The translations under genes were made by a program, and so were the position numbers. From NCBI GenBank assembly GCA_009835325.1, contig VXWP01000075.1:1-42094 (forward strand): a stretch of DNA of 42,094 nucleotides, in the 5' to 3' direction. How positions within the stretch are numbered: position 1 is the stretch's first letter; each line of letters begins with the position of its first letter. Below, one piece after another: positions 8,917-16,246 of the stretch. The notes beneath the pieces are model-generated. The model saw nothing but the letters and a program-made list of their open reading frames with translations. It was not told where the DNA came from and ran no database searches. The DNA comes from Gemmatimonadota bacterium. GTDB taxonomy: Bacteria > JAAXHH01.

Positions 8917-9870
8917 ATGCGATATAGAATCCTGGGGCGAACCGGTTTGCGCGTTTCCGAAGTCTCCCTCGGCACGGTCGAGCTGGGCATGGAGTACGGC
9001 CTGAAGGCGGGCGGCGAACCCGGCGTGCCCGCGGAGTCCGACGCCCGGATCCTGCTCAACCGGGCGATCGATTCGGGTGTGAACTTCATCGACACCGCGG
9101 CGCTGTACGGAAACAGCGAGGAGATCATCGGCCGGGCGCTCAAGGGCCGGCGGTCCGAGTACGTGCTCGCCACCAAGTGCGTGCACCGGCTGGAAGAAGG
9201 GCTGGATTACGCCGAATCGAGACGGAGCATCGCAACGTCCATCGACCGGAGCCTGTCCAGGCTGCAGACCGACCACATCGACCTGCTGCAGGTACACGGC
9301 CGGGACCTTCTCGAGCTGGAACTTCGTATGATCCGGGACGGCGAGGTGATGGAAGAGCTCGACAGGGCCCGGGAGGCAGGCAAGGTCCGATTTGCGGGAT
9401 ATTCGTCCTACAGCGAAGAGGCGGCGCTTGCGGCCATCGAGGATGGGCGGTGGGACACCCTGCAGATCCCCTGCAACATCCTGGACCGCCGATACCTGGT
9501 ACGCGTCATTCCCGAGGCGCGTCGGTGCGGCGTGGGCGTCATCGTGCGATCCGCACTGCTGAAAGGCGCCCTGACCGAGAAGAGCAGGTTCATGCCCGAC
9601 AGGCTGAAGCCCCTCGTCGCGCATATCGACCGGCTGGTCGAAATCCAGACCGCGACCCGTTTCAGCCTGCCCGAACTGGCCCTGCGCTTCGTCCTGTCGA
9701 TCCCGGCCGTCTCCACCGTAATCGTCGGCGCCGACAAAATCGCGTACCTGGATGAAGCCGTTTCCGTGTCGGACGGACAGGGCCTTAGTGAGGAAACACT
9801 ACTGGCGTTGGAAGATATGGCGCTGAACGATCCCTACCTGCTCAATCCGGGGAACTGGGGCATTCCCTGA
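8917..9870 (+). CDS. Aldo/keto reductase
   Basis: A 317-residue (alpha/beta)8-barrel NAD(P)H-dependent reductase. The catalytic tetrad is visible as D59 and Y64 (FIDTAALYG), K87 (LATKC) and H127 (LLQVHGRD). The N-terminus MRYRILGRTGLRVSEVSLG is typical of the family. The C-terminal segment STVIVGADK contributes to cofactor binding. ATG 8917 follows GGGGGAGT at a good distance; an in-frame ATG at 8857 lies inside the preceding gene and is unlikely. It probably shares a transcript with the deacetylase-like gene. The substrate is unknown; the family reduces sugar and other carbonyls. The gene ends 10 nt before the 3' end of convergent lexA. Confidence 0.92.
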   Translation: MRYRILGRTGLRVSEVSLGTVELGMEYGLKAGGEPGVPAESDARILLNRAIDSGVNFIDTAALYGNSEEIIGRALKGRRSEYVLATKCVHRLEEGLDYAESRRSIATSIDRSLSRLQTDHIDLLQVHGRDLLELELRMIRDGEVMEELDRAREAGKVRFAGYSSYSEEAALAAIEDGRWDTLQIPCNILDRRYLVRVIPEARRCGVGVIVRSALLKGALTEKSRFMPDRLKPLVAHIDRLVEIQTATRFSLPELALRFVLSIPAVSTVIVGADKIAYLDEAVSVSDGQGLSEETLLALEDMALNDPYLLNPGNWGIP

Positions 9871-9880
9871 ACGCCGCCGC

Positions 9881-10498
9881 TCAGTCCATTCTGCGGTATA
9901 CCCCGACCACCTTGCCCACGATGGATACCTCATCGGTGACAATGGGTTCCATGGTCGGATGGGCGGGCACGAGTTCGACCCGGTCGTTGCGCCGGTAGAA
10001 TCGCTTGACCGTGGCCTCGTCGTCCAGCAGCGCGACGACCGTTTCGCCCGTCTCGGCCACGGGCTGCTCACGGACCAGGACGTAGTCGCCGTCCTTGATT
10101 CCGTCTTCGATCATGCTGTCTCCGTGTACCTCGAGAGCGAAGACATTCCCGCCCTGCTTCACCATGCCTGACGGAAAATCCATGTACTCCTCGACGTTCT
10201 CTTCGGCGAGAATAGGCAACCCGGCGGCTACACGGCCGAGGAGGGGGACCCGGACGACGTCACCGGCACCCGGCGCCGACCCGTCCCTGGCTCCAACGAT
10301 TTCTATGGCGCGGGGCTTCATGGGATCACGACGGATATGGCCCTTCTTCTCAATCGCCCGTAGGTGGTCGTAAGCCGCACGGGTACTGATCCCGAACTGC
10401 TGTGCGATCTCTCTGACACTGGGAGGATACCCTATCTTGCCGACCTTTTTACGTATGTAATCGTAAACGTTCCGCTGCTTTTCCGTCATCGCTTTCAT
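9881..10498 (-). CDS. lexA: LexA repressor (SOS regulator)
   Basis: A 205-residue LexA, close to the usual length. The N-terminal winged helix-turn-helix covers residues 1-65 (TEKQRNVYDYI, then PPSVREIAQQFGISTRAAYDHL). The self-cleavage site is A92-G93 in GRVAAGLPI. The catalytic pair is S128 (HGDSMIEDG) and K165 (ATVKRFYR). Autoproteolysis stimulated by RecA inactivates the repressor after DNA damage. ATG 10498 has an AGGGAG ribosome site 9 nt upstream and is preferred over the internal Met4. A good sigma70-type promoter lies at 10570-10598. Recognition residues STRAAYDHL differ from the E. coli version, so the operator sequence probably differs too. No other SOS gene is in the window. Confidence 0.97.
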   Translation of the reverse strand: MKAMTEKQRNVYDYIRKKVGKIGYPPSVREIAQQFGISTRAAYDHLRAIEKKGHIRRDPMKPRAIEIVGARDGSAPGAGDVVRVPLLGRVAAGLPILAEENVEEYMDFPSGMVKQGGNVFALEVHGDSMIEDGIKDGDYVLVREQPVAETGETVVALLDDEATVKRFYRRNDRVELVPAHPTMEPIVTDEVSIVGKVVGVYRRMD

Positions 10499-10569
10499 GA
10501 GGTTGAACTCCCTGAAGCTTCGTGCGCGAGGTATGGTGATTCTTGAGGATCTATATCGGCTGTCGGCAA

Positions 10570-10598
10570 AATATACACAACATACGGTTAGTCGTCAA
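10570..10598 (-). promoter_or_regulatory. Promoter for lexA
   Basis: On the minus strand, -35 TTGACG (10598-10593), a 17-nt spacer and -10 TATATT (10575-10570) match the sigma70 consensus 5/6 and 5/6. A start near 10563 would give a leader of about 65 nt before the lexA ATG. An autoregulatory LexA operator is expected to overlap, but I could not recognise a known SOS box. Confidence 0.65.
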
Positions 10599-10743
10599 TA
10601 AAAAATTAATTACCGTCGTGGGCATGTCGTGATTTCTCGAATTGCAGTATAGCCGGGACGGCGTTAAAAATTCACGTGCACAGGCCGCCGGCCGTCATAT
10701 ATATTGATTCGACCGATCACGACCGCTTGAACCGGAGACCACC

Positions 10744-11100
10744 ATGCCTGTAAATGAAATGATCCAGACCATGCTGGAGGAACTGCGCCAGATCGCAGAT
10801 ACCGAGGTGCACGTGGGCAAGCCGATGCAGATCGGCGATGCCTGGGTGGTTCCGGTTTCCAGGCTGTCCCTGGGGTTCGGCGCCGGTGGATTCGGCGGCG
10901 AGGACAATCAGAAGAGGGGAGCCGGGGGCGGTGTATCGGTCGAACCGCTCGCCTTCCTGGTCATCCAGCAGGACCGCGCGCAACTGCTGCACATGAACTC
11001 GCCCAGCAGCCCCATGGGCAAGTTGCTGGACATCATGCCGGACGTCATCGAGGAATTGAAGAGGTATACCCGAAAAGACGGAAAAGACGGCGATCAATAG
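10744..11100 (+). CDS. GerW/YtfJ family protein
   Basis: A 118-residue soluble protein with the GerW (YtfJ) family core: VSRLSLGFGAGGFGG, then GGGVSVEPLAFLVI, and a C-terminal helix. In Bacillus the family member is needed for spore germination, yet homologues are widespread in non-spore-formers, where the role is unknown. GGAG stands 6 nt before ATG 10744. An AT-rich TATATATT (10698-10705) upstream may be a -10, but no convincing -35 was found. It is divergent from lexA. Its last 7 nt overlap the 3' end of the convergent OPT-like transporter gene. Confidence 0.85.
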   Translation: MPVNEMIQTMLEELRQIADTEVHVGKPMQIGDAWVVPVSRLSLGFGAGGFGGEDNQKRGAGGGVSVEPLAFLVIQQDRAQLLHMNSPSSPMGKLLDIMPDVIEELKRYTRKDGKDGDQ

Positions 11101-13088
11101 ACCAGGGGCGCCACGGTCTTGGAAATCAGCGCAATGGCTACCGTGGCCATGCCTACCAGCCCCGTGCCGCAGGCGTAGCCGGCCGCCAGGACCGGCGTGT
11201 ACCGCATCCATTTCCGCCTGCCGAATTTCCGCTCCATGTAGAACCTGCCCAGCAACGCGCCCAGAAACTGCGGGATGAAGGCGTGGGGCACCGTGCCCAC
11301 GCTGGCGATCACGCCGAAGATCAGCATGACGGGAAGGTTGAAGGCCGCCAGGACGGCATAGGCCAACACGCCGAAGGCCGCGCCGCCTATCATGTAGGGA
11401 ATCTTCAACGCCTCGATCAGGTAGCTTGACTCGAACCCCGATCCTGCGGTACTGGAGTACCACAGCGCCTGCATCGTGGCCTGCTGCTGCCAGAACTTCT
11501 GCGCGTAGGGATAGGCCTGCGACGGTATGGGCGCGAGTCCCCAGACGAAGTGCCAGAACAGCAGGCTGCAGACAAGCAGGACCGGGATCATGACCAGTTC
11601 CGCCTTCAATACGCTCGTGAACCGGGTGCCGGTCAGCTCGACCTCGCGAAAGGCCTGGGCCTGGCCACCGTAATTAAATATGGGAATCGGCGCGAACCAG
11701 ATGTCCACCCCCTTGTAGCCGCTGAGAATGAACGTGGCCTCCTTGATGAGGGGGAACTGCAGATCGGCGCCCGTGATGGCGCGCAGGCGGGCGCTCGCGT
11801 ACGAGCTGAGCGGAGTATAGAAGAATCCGTAGAACACGAAGAAGAGGATGGGGAACCCGGGCACCAGGCGCCAGCTCAGGACGACGTAGCCTACCGTCAG
11901 GACCAGGAAGGCGCCGAAAATAACGGACATGGGAAAATCCCCCCGGCCGGGCGGCGTGCCGTACCCGCCGGACGGACCGGGTTTCGATCCTTCGCGCCTC
12001 GCATCGCCCGACCGTTTCCTGAGTCCGGACAGGATGCTCCATCCACCGATCAGGGCGACGGCGAATCCCGTGCCGATGCGGACGCTCATCCAGAAATCGA
12101 TATCGTTGACGAGCGTGGTCTGGATGGCGTCCATGCCCGGCGACCAAGTGCGCAGGATGCCGAAATCGTAGAGCAGCGGATTGACGACCACGGTAAGCAA
12201 CGCACCGATGGCGGAACCGACCACGATCCAAAAGGGCAGCACGAACCCCGTCAACACCGGCCCCAGTCCCAGTTCGACCGCCATGGCCGCGGCGGGCAGT
12301 ATGTTCTCCGTATTGCGCGTCAGGTCGGCGAAGGGAATGGGAATCAGCGTGATCGGCTCAGCCAGCAGCGCGCCCGTGACGGCCGGTATGCCGATGTAGA
12401 ACGCGCCGAAAACAAGTCCCAGCATGGCCCCGATGCTGAAGGCGCGCCAGCGCCACGATTCCTGGCCCGCGGAACTCTCCGCCAGGGCGGTGGCGCCCTC
12501 CGCCTGGATCGGGGCCAGGGGGAAGGGCAGCCGTTCCACGTCGGCCGTTACGCGAAAGAGTCCGTAACCCAGCGTGAAGGCGCTCGCACGGTTGAAGATG
12601 TGGAGCACGGCGATGAGCAGGATCGGCACCAGCCATTCCCCGTGCAGCAGCGTACGCAGTACGATGGCGTCGGAATCCGCGCCGGGAGAGATCCAGGAGG
12701 GGATCTGGTCGTCGATGCCGAAGGCCCGGGCGCCGGGGGACTGGACGAAGTACTGGTACCATATGAGCTGGGCGAAGGGCCCGCCGGACAGCGCCAGTCC
12801 CACGCCGGCGGTGAGGCTGGCCGCCACGTAGTACAGCATGTAGATTTCCTGGCGGCTGAGCGTGGTGAAAGACCGGCGCGCGACTTCGATGAACAGGATG
12901 ATCGTGGTCCATTCCGCCGCGGGCCCCAGGCTTTGCCCGGCGATCAGGTTCAGATAGATCGAGCCCGGGATCATGAACAGCCCAAGAAAGACGATCCCGA
13001 TGACCGTCTTTACATTGAACCCCTCCTCGTAGACCTGGGGATGGTCGGAAAAGGCGGAGGCTGACAGGTCGTCCTTGACGAGGGTCAT
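11094..13088 (-). CDS. Large polytopic membrane protein, OPT (oligopeptide transporter)-like
   Basis: A 664-residue protein dominated by hydrophobic helices, roughly a dozen or more transmembrane segments from residue 28 to the C-terminus. These include VIGIVFLGLFMIPGSIYL, a helix near IYMLYYVAASLTAGVGLAL, and VILRTLLHGEWLVPILLIAV. The length, the N-terminal cytosolic leader and the long internal loop (about 355-385, rich in Gly, Pro and Arg) resemble OPT-superfamily transporters and related uncharacterised families of environmental bacteria. The substrate is unknown. It lies 21 nt downstream of a lipoprotein gene on the same strand and probably shares the promoter at 13750-13778. Its stop overlaps the end of the convergent GerW-like gene. 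The transporter assignment is moderate; a secreted-polymer export role is not excluded. Confidence 0.6.
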   Translation of the reverse strand: MTLVKDDLSASAFSDHPQVYEEGFNVKTVIGIVFLGLFMIPGSIYLNLIAGQSLGPAAEWTTIILFIEVARRSFTTLSRQEIYMLYYVAASLTAGVGLALSGGPFAQLIWYQYFVQSPGARAFGIDDQIPSWISPGADSDAIVLRTLLHGEWLVPILLIAVLHIFNRASAFTLGYGLFRVTADVERLPFPLAPIQAEGATALAESSAGQESWRWRAFSIGAMLGLVFGAFYIGIPAVTGALLAEPITLIPIPFADLTRNTENILPAAAMAVELGLGPVLTGFVLPFWIVVGSAIGALLTVVVNPLLYDFGILRTWSPGMDAIQTTLVNDIDFWMSVRIGTGFAVALIGGWSILSGLRKRSGDARREGSKPGPSGGYGTPPGRGDFPMSVIFGAFLVLTVGYVVLSWRLVPGFPILFFVFYGFFYTPLSSYASARLRAITGADLQFPLIKEATFILSGYKGVDIWFAPIPIFNYGGQAQAFREVELTGTRFTSVLKAELVMIPVLLVCSLLFWHFVWGLAPIPSQAYPYAQKFWQQQATMQALWYSSTAGSGFESSYLIEALKIPYMIGGAAFGVLAYAVLAAFNLPVMLIFGVIASVGTVPHAFIPQFLGALLGRFYMERKFGRRKWMRYTPVLAAGYACGTGLVGMATVAIALISKTVAPLVY

Positions 13089-13109
13089 GCCCTGGCGCTT
13101 TCGTTGGCG

Positions 13110-13592
13110 TTATGGATCCGCGGGGGGCACGACGTCGGGCAGTTTCAGCCAGACGTCCGTGACGCTGAAAAACCTGCCCGAGACGTGGCGGATGTCCTCG
13201 GAGTCGCGGACCAGCCTCAGGCCGTCGAACGTAAAACGGTCCTCGTACTGCTGGTTGTCATCGGTCACGAAGTAGAACACGTTGTCCAGCACGCTCCAGC
13301 GTCCATTCTGGATATTGACCGTCGTGGAATCCGATACGATGGTCGTATCGACCTGGCCGTACCGGCCGTCGGTGCTGAGGCGGAGGTGTCCGCGTACCAG
13401 TGGGGGTACCAGCGTAATCCGTTCCTCCGTGCTGCCGGAATCCGTCTGTATGGTTGTGTTGACCGTTCGGCTTTCGAGATCGTAGTTGCCCACGAGGGGC
13501 CGGGCGACGTTGCCGGGACCGACAACTTCCTCGCTGCACCCCGCAATCAACGCGCTGAAGAGCACACCGTAAGTCAGGATCTGCTTGATCAA
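13110..13592 (-). CDS. Predicted lipoprotein of unknown function
   Basis: A 160-residue protein from a TTG start at 13592, which has GGAG 6 nt upstream. The frame is open further upstream to 13667, but that extension would bury the signal peptide. The N-terminus (LIKQILTYGVLFSALIAGC) is a lipoprotein signal with lipobox L-I-A-G-C, so Cys19 should be lipidated and the mature protein exported. The rest is beta-rich with repeated phrases of the type GNYDLESRTV, RGHLRLSTDGRYG and NGRWSVLDNVFYF. This pattern resembles small periplasmic or outer-membrane lipocalin-like lipoproteins. I do not recognise the family. It precedes the OPT-like membrane protein by 21 nt; a substrate-binding or accessory role is possible. 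Confidence 0.75.
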   Translation of the reverse strand: MIKQILTYGVLFSALIAGCSEEVVGPGNVARPLVGNYDLESRTVNTTIQTDSGSTEERITLVPPLVRGHLRLSTDGRYGQVDTTIVSDSTTVNIQNGRWSVLDNVFYFVTDDNQQYEDRFTFDGLRLVRDSEDIRHVSGRFFSVTDVWLKLPDVVPPADP

Positions 13593-13749
13593 GGCTTTCT
13601 CCGGCGGGTTGACCGCGGAATATGACCGCGGAATGGCGCCGCGGAACGGCGCCGCGAAACGGCACACGGGATGGCCCAGCGTACGCTATATCCCGGCGGC
13701 GATGTGGACCGATTTCGCGCGGCCGGTTCACCGGTCCGGAACGATTGAG

Positions 13750-13778
13750 ATTATAGGCAAGCCCCTTGTGAACGTCAA
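13750..13778 (-). promoter_or_regulatory. Strong promoter for the lipoprotein/OPT-like unit
   Basis: Minus-strand -35 TTGACG (13778-13773), exactly 17 nt spacer, -10 TATAAT (13755-13750), a perfect -10. The -35 lies inside one arm of the inverted repeat 13771-13782/13809-13820. Transcription should start near 13743. Confidence 0.75.
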
Positions 13779-13820
13779 GCGATTACAGGTTACCTCCGGC
13801 GGCATATTTCGCTTGACGTT
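13771..13820. repeat. Perfect 12-nt inverted repeat joining two divergent -35 elements
   Basis: Arm AACGTCAAGCGA at 13771-13782 is the exact reverse complement of TCGCTTGACGTT at 13809-13820, with 26 nt between. A G:T and a T:A pair extend the stem by two. Because each arm holds a -35 TTGACG facing outward, the repeat may be a regulator-binding site controlling both directions, or a symmetric promoter duplication. Confidence 0.85.
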
Positions 13821-13841
13821 TACCGGCCCGCGGATTAGAAG
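13813..13841 (+). promoter_or_regulatory. Putative promoter for the Gfo/Idh/MocA oxidoreductase
   Basis: Plus-strand -35 TTGACG (13813-13818), 17-nt spacer, -10 TAGAAG (13836-13841), 5/6 and 4/6 matches. It is weaker than its divergent partner, but the spacing is right and it lies in the second arm of the inverted repeat. Confidence 0.45.
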
Positions 13842-13984
13842 TGATGGGCATTTGCCAGGTGGTACTCCCGTGGCTCCAGGGATACGGATCACGAAGCCAG
13901 GCAATGCGTTTCGCCGTGGTATTGACGCGGCGGGACCGTACTTTCGCGTTACGGAAAAGCTACCTCACTGCAGAGGCGAATCCC

Positions 13985-15088
13985 ATGACGGCGCTCAAGG
14001 CGGGCATCATAGGATGCGGAAACATCAGCGGCGTATACTTCGAGGCGGGACGCAAGTTCGAGGCTTTCGACGTGGTCGCCTGCGCCGACATGATCCCCGA
14101 ACGGGCGCGGGCCAAAGCCTCCGAATACGAGGGTGTTGAAGCCCTTTCGGTGGAAGCCCTGCTGGACGATCCCGCTATCGAGATCGTCATCAACCTGACC
14201 ATTCCCGCCGCCCATGCCGAAATCGCCCGGGCCGCGCTGGAACACGGAAAATCAGTGTATTCGGAAAAACCCATGGCGGTCCGGAAGGAAGACGGCCGTG
14301 CCTTGCTCGACCTCGCGAAACACACCGGGAAGCTGGTGGGCGGGGCACCGGACACCTTCATGGGAGCCGGCATACAGACCTGCCGCAAACTCATCGACGA
14401 CGGCTGGATCGGCGAACCGGTGGCGGCCACGGCCTTCATGCTGAGTGCGGGGCACGAAAAATGGCATCCCGATCCCGCCTTCTTCTACAAGCCCGGCGCG
14501 GGGCCCATGCTGGACATGGGGCCGTACTACGTCACGGCCCTTGTCAATCTGCTGGGGCCGGTCGCCCGGCTCACGGGCGCTACGCGCATCACACATCCCG
14601 TGCGCACCATAACGAGCGAGCCCCTTCGCGGAGGGCAAATTGAGGTCGAGGTGCCCACGCACCTGGCGGGCCTTCTCGAGTTCGAAAGCGGACCCATCGG
14701 GACGATCGTAACCAGTTTCGACGTGTGGCACCATGAACTTCCCCGCATCGAGGTATACGGGTCGGAGGGCTCTCTGAGCGTGCCCGATCCCAATTCCTTC
14801 GGCGGGCCAGTGAAACTGCGCCGCGGCGGCGCGGAAAACTGGACCGAAATGCCCCTGAGCCACGGGTACGAGGAGCAAAGCCGCGGCCTTGGCGTGGCGG
14901 ACATGGTCTATGCCTTGCGTTCGGGCCGGCCGCACCGGGCCAGCGGCGAACTCACCCGCCACGTGCTGGACGTCATGCTGTCCATCGAGGAATCGTCGGA
15001 ATCGGGACGGCACATCACACTGGAAAATACCTGTGCCCGGCCGGCCCCGCTGCCGCTCGGGCTGGCGCCTTATACGCTGGATCCTTGA
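13985..15088 (+). CDS. Gfo/Idh/MocA family oxidoreductase
   Basis: A 367-residue NAD(P)-dependent oxidoreductase. The N-terminal Rossmann fold has [10 protein letters not shown] at residues 7-16. The family catalytic segment is [11 protein letters not shown] near 94-104, with the lysine of EKP typical of the family. The C-terminal domain carries the substrate-side motif [14 protein letters not shown], with the D and Y commonly seen in inositol and sugar dehydrogenases of this group. Substrates are probably sugars, inositols or their derivatives; the exact one is unknown. ATG 13985 with AGAGG upstream is chosen, although the frame is open to 13841. The DUF815 ATPase gene follows after 3 nt, implying one transcript. 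Confidence 0.93.
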   Translation: MTALKAGIIGCGNISGVYFEAGRKFEAFDVVACADMIPERARAKASEYEGVEALSVEALLDDPAIEIVINLTIPAAHAEIARAALEHGKSVYSEKPMAVRKEDGRALLDLAKHTGKLVGGAPDTFMGAGIQTCRKLIDDGWIGEPVAATAFMLSAGHEKWHPDPAFFYKPGAGPMLDMGPYYVTALVNLLGPVARLTGATRITHPVRTITSEPLRGGQIEVEVPTHLAGLLEFESGPIGTIVTSFDVWHHELPRIEVYGSEGSLSVPDPNSFGGPVKLRRGGAENWTEMPLSHGYEEQSRGLGVADMVYALRSGRPHRASGELTRHVLDVMLSIEESSESGRHITLENTCARPAPLPLGLAPYTLDP

Positions 15089-15091
15089 TTT

Positions 15092-16018
15092 ATGCCCGAG
15101 CACCCCGTAAGAACCCTGTCCGATCTGCTGCCGCGCCTCGAAAGGCTGATGGGCCGCATCGAAACGCTGGTCTCTGCCTACACGGGAGGGTCGACCGGGC
15201 GAACCGGGCAGTCCGGCGCGTCAGACGACGCGTTCGCCGGCTCCATCGCGTTCCGGTGGGGGAAGCGTGGAGAAAGGGGCTGCCTGGAACCGATCGTGCA
15301 TCCCGACCTGGTGGACCTGTTCGATCTCTTCGGTCTTGACCGCGAGATAGGGATCCTGGAGCGGAACACCCGCCAGTTCGTCCGGGGGATGCCCGCGAAC
15401 AACGTGCTGATCTGGGGTGAGCGCGGAACCGGCAAGTCTTCGGTGGTGAAGGGCCTCCTGGCCCGGTTCGCCGGCGAGGGTCTTCGCATGATCGAGGTCC
15501 GCCGGCAGGACCTGACGGATCTGCCCGAGATCGTCGAACTCCTGTGGGACCGGCCCGAGCGGTTCGTCCTGTTCTGCGACGACCTGTCCTTCATGGAAGA
15601 CGAATCCATTTATCTCGAGCTCAAGGCGCTCCTCGAGGGCAGTCTTTCCGCGCGTCCCGACAACGTGCTCGTCTACGCCACGTCGAACCGCAGGCACCTG
15701 ATGCCGGAGAAGCTCGCCGACAACACCTTTCGGTTCAGTCCGGACGACGATGAAATCCACCCCCAGGAAACCGTGGAGGAGAAAGTCTCGCTGAGCGACC
15801 GGTTCGGCCTGTCCATCGGTTTCTACCGGATCACCCAGGACACCTATTTCCGGATCGTCCGCCATCTCGCCGATCAGCGCGGCATCGACATGGACGCGGG
15901 ACTGCTGAGACGGGAATCCCTCCGGTGGCTTCAGCGCGCCAGCGGCCGTTCCGGCCGGGTGGCGCGGCAGTTCGTGGACGACCTCGAGGGACGAATCAAA
16001 CTGGGCGAACTGCCGTAG
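15092..16018 (+). CDS. DUF815 family P-loop ATPase (AAA+-like)
   Basis: A 308-residue protein with Walker A GERGTGKSS at 109-117 and Walker B-like FVLFCDDLSF at 158-167, then the DUF815 signature phrases YATSNRRHLMPE and VSLSDRFGLSIGF. Members are AAA+-like ATPases of unknown cellular role. The N-terminal 90 residues form a helical region with a low-complexity insert (TGGSTGRTGQSGASD). The gene sits 3 nt after the oxidoreductase; that pairing may be incidental to function. Its last seven codons (KLGELP and stop) are duplicated in frame 36 nt downstream. Confidence 0.9.
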   Translation: MPEHPVRTLSDLLPRLERLMGRIETLVSAYTGGSTGRTGQSGASDDAFAGSIAFRWGKRGERGCLEPIVHPDLVDLFDLFGLDREIGILERNTRQFVRGMPANNVLIWGERGTGKSSVVKGLLARFAGEGLRMIEVRRQDLTDLPEIVELLWDRPERFVLFCDDLSFMEDESIYLELKALLEGSLSARPDNVLVYATSNRRHLMPEKLADNTFRFSPDDDEIHPQETVEEKVSLSDRFGLSIGFYRITQDTYFRIVRHLADQRGIDMDAGLLRRESLRWLQRASGRSGRVARQFVDDLEGRIKLGELP

Positions 16019-16055
16019 ACCAGGGCCCAGTTTAAACTGGGCGAACTCCCGTAGA
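15998..16055 (+). repeat. Duplicated 3' end of the DUF815 gene, with 18-nt palindrome
   Basis: A 22-nt unit at 15998-16019 (the last codons and stop of the DUF815 gene) recurs at 16034-16055 with one mismatch, 36 nt later and in the same frame, giving a second TAG at 16052-16054. Between and overlapping them, 16025-16042 is a perfect 18-nt palindrome centred on TTTAAA, which could form a hairpin only without a loop. Confidence 0.9.
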
Positions 16056-16099
16056 TTCCGACCCGCCGCGATATTTCGGAAACCGCATTTCTTTCCCGC

Positions 16100-16129
16100 T
16101 TGACACGTTATTTTGCACGGCCTAATTAT
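16100..16129 (+). promoter_or_regulatory. Putative promoter of the molybdenum hydroxylase operon
   Basis: Perfect -35 TTGACA (16100-16105), 18-nt spacer and AATTAT (16124-16129, 4/6) in an AT-rich patch. A start near 16136 would give a leader of about 110 nt. Confidence 0.5.
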
Positions 16130-16172
16130 GTAGATTGGATTTTCTCGATAACCGCTTATTGAACCCGTGTGT

Positions 16173-16188
16173 AACCGGGTGCCCGGTT
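16173..16188 (+). other. Hairpin in the leader of the hydroxylase operon
   Basis: AACCGG (16173-16178) pairs with CCGGTT (16183-16188) around a GTGC loop; the next two bases are TT. It lies between the promoter and the TTG start. It could be an operator or an mRNA structure; it has no run of T long enough for a standard terminator. Confidence 0.35.
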
Positions 16189-16246
16189 TTGCGGCTATTT
16201 CGATTTCGCAGTCCACAGTTCAAGGTAAACAGCAAAGGAGTGTGTC

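Larger units (their letters stand above)
13593..13984 (+). other. Gene-free divergent intergenic region (392 nt)
   Basis: No convincing coding sequence is present. The region carries a perfect 12-nt inverted repeat whose two arms, at 13771-13782 and 13809-13820, each contain an outward-facing TTGACG. Two divergent promoters are built on it (separate entries). About 150 nt of leader lies on the lipoprotein side and about 137 nt on the oxidoreductase side. Confidence 0.75.

Noticed and set aside
10744-11100. Evidence for sporulation
   Set aside because: A GerW-like gene alone is common in non-spore-formers; no other sporulation gene is present.
11550-13064. 504-residue open frame antisense to the OPT-like gene
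   Set aside because: The sequence is polar and low-complexity, while the opposite strand encodes clean transmembrane helices; it is a shadow frame.
16025-16042. Rho-independent terminator after the DUF815 gene
   Set aside because: The palindrome has no loop and no following T run; it is better seen as a by-product of the local duplication.
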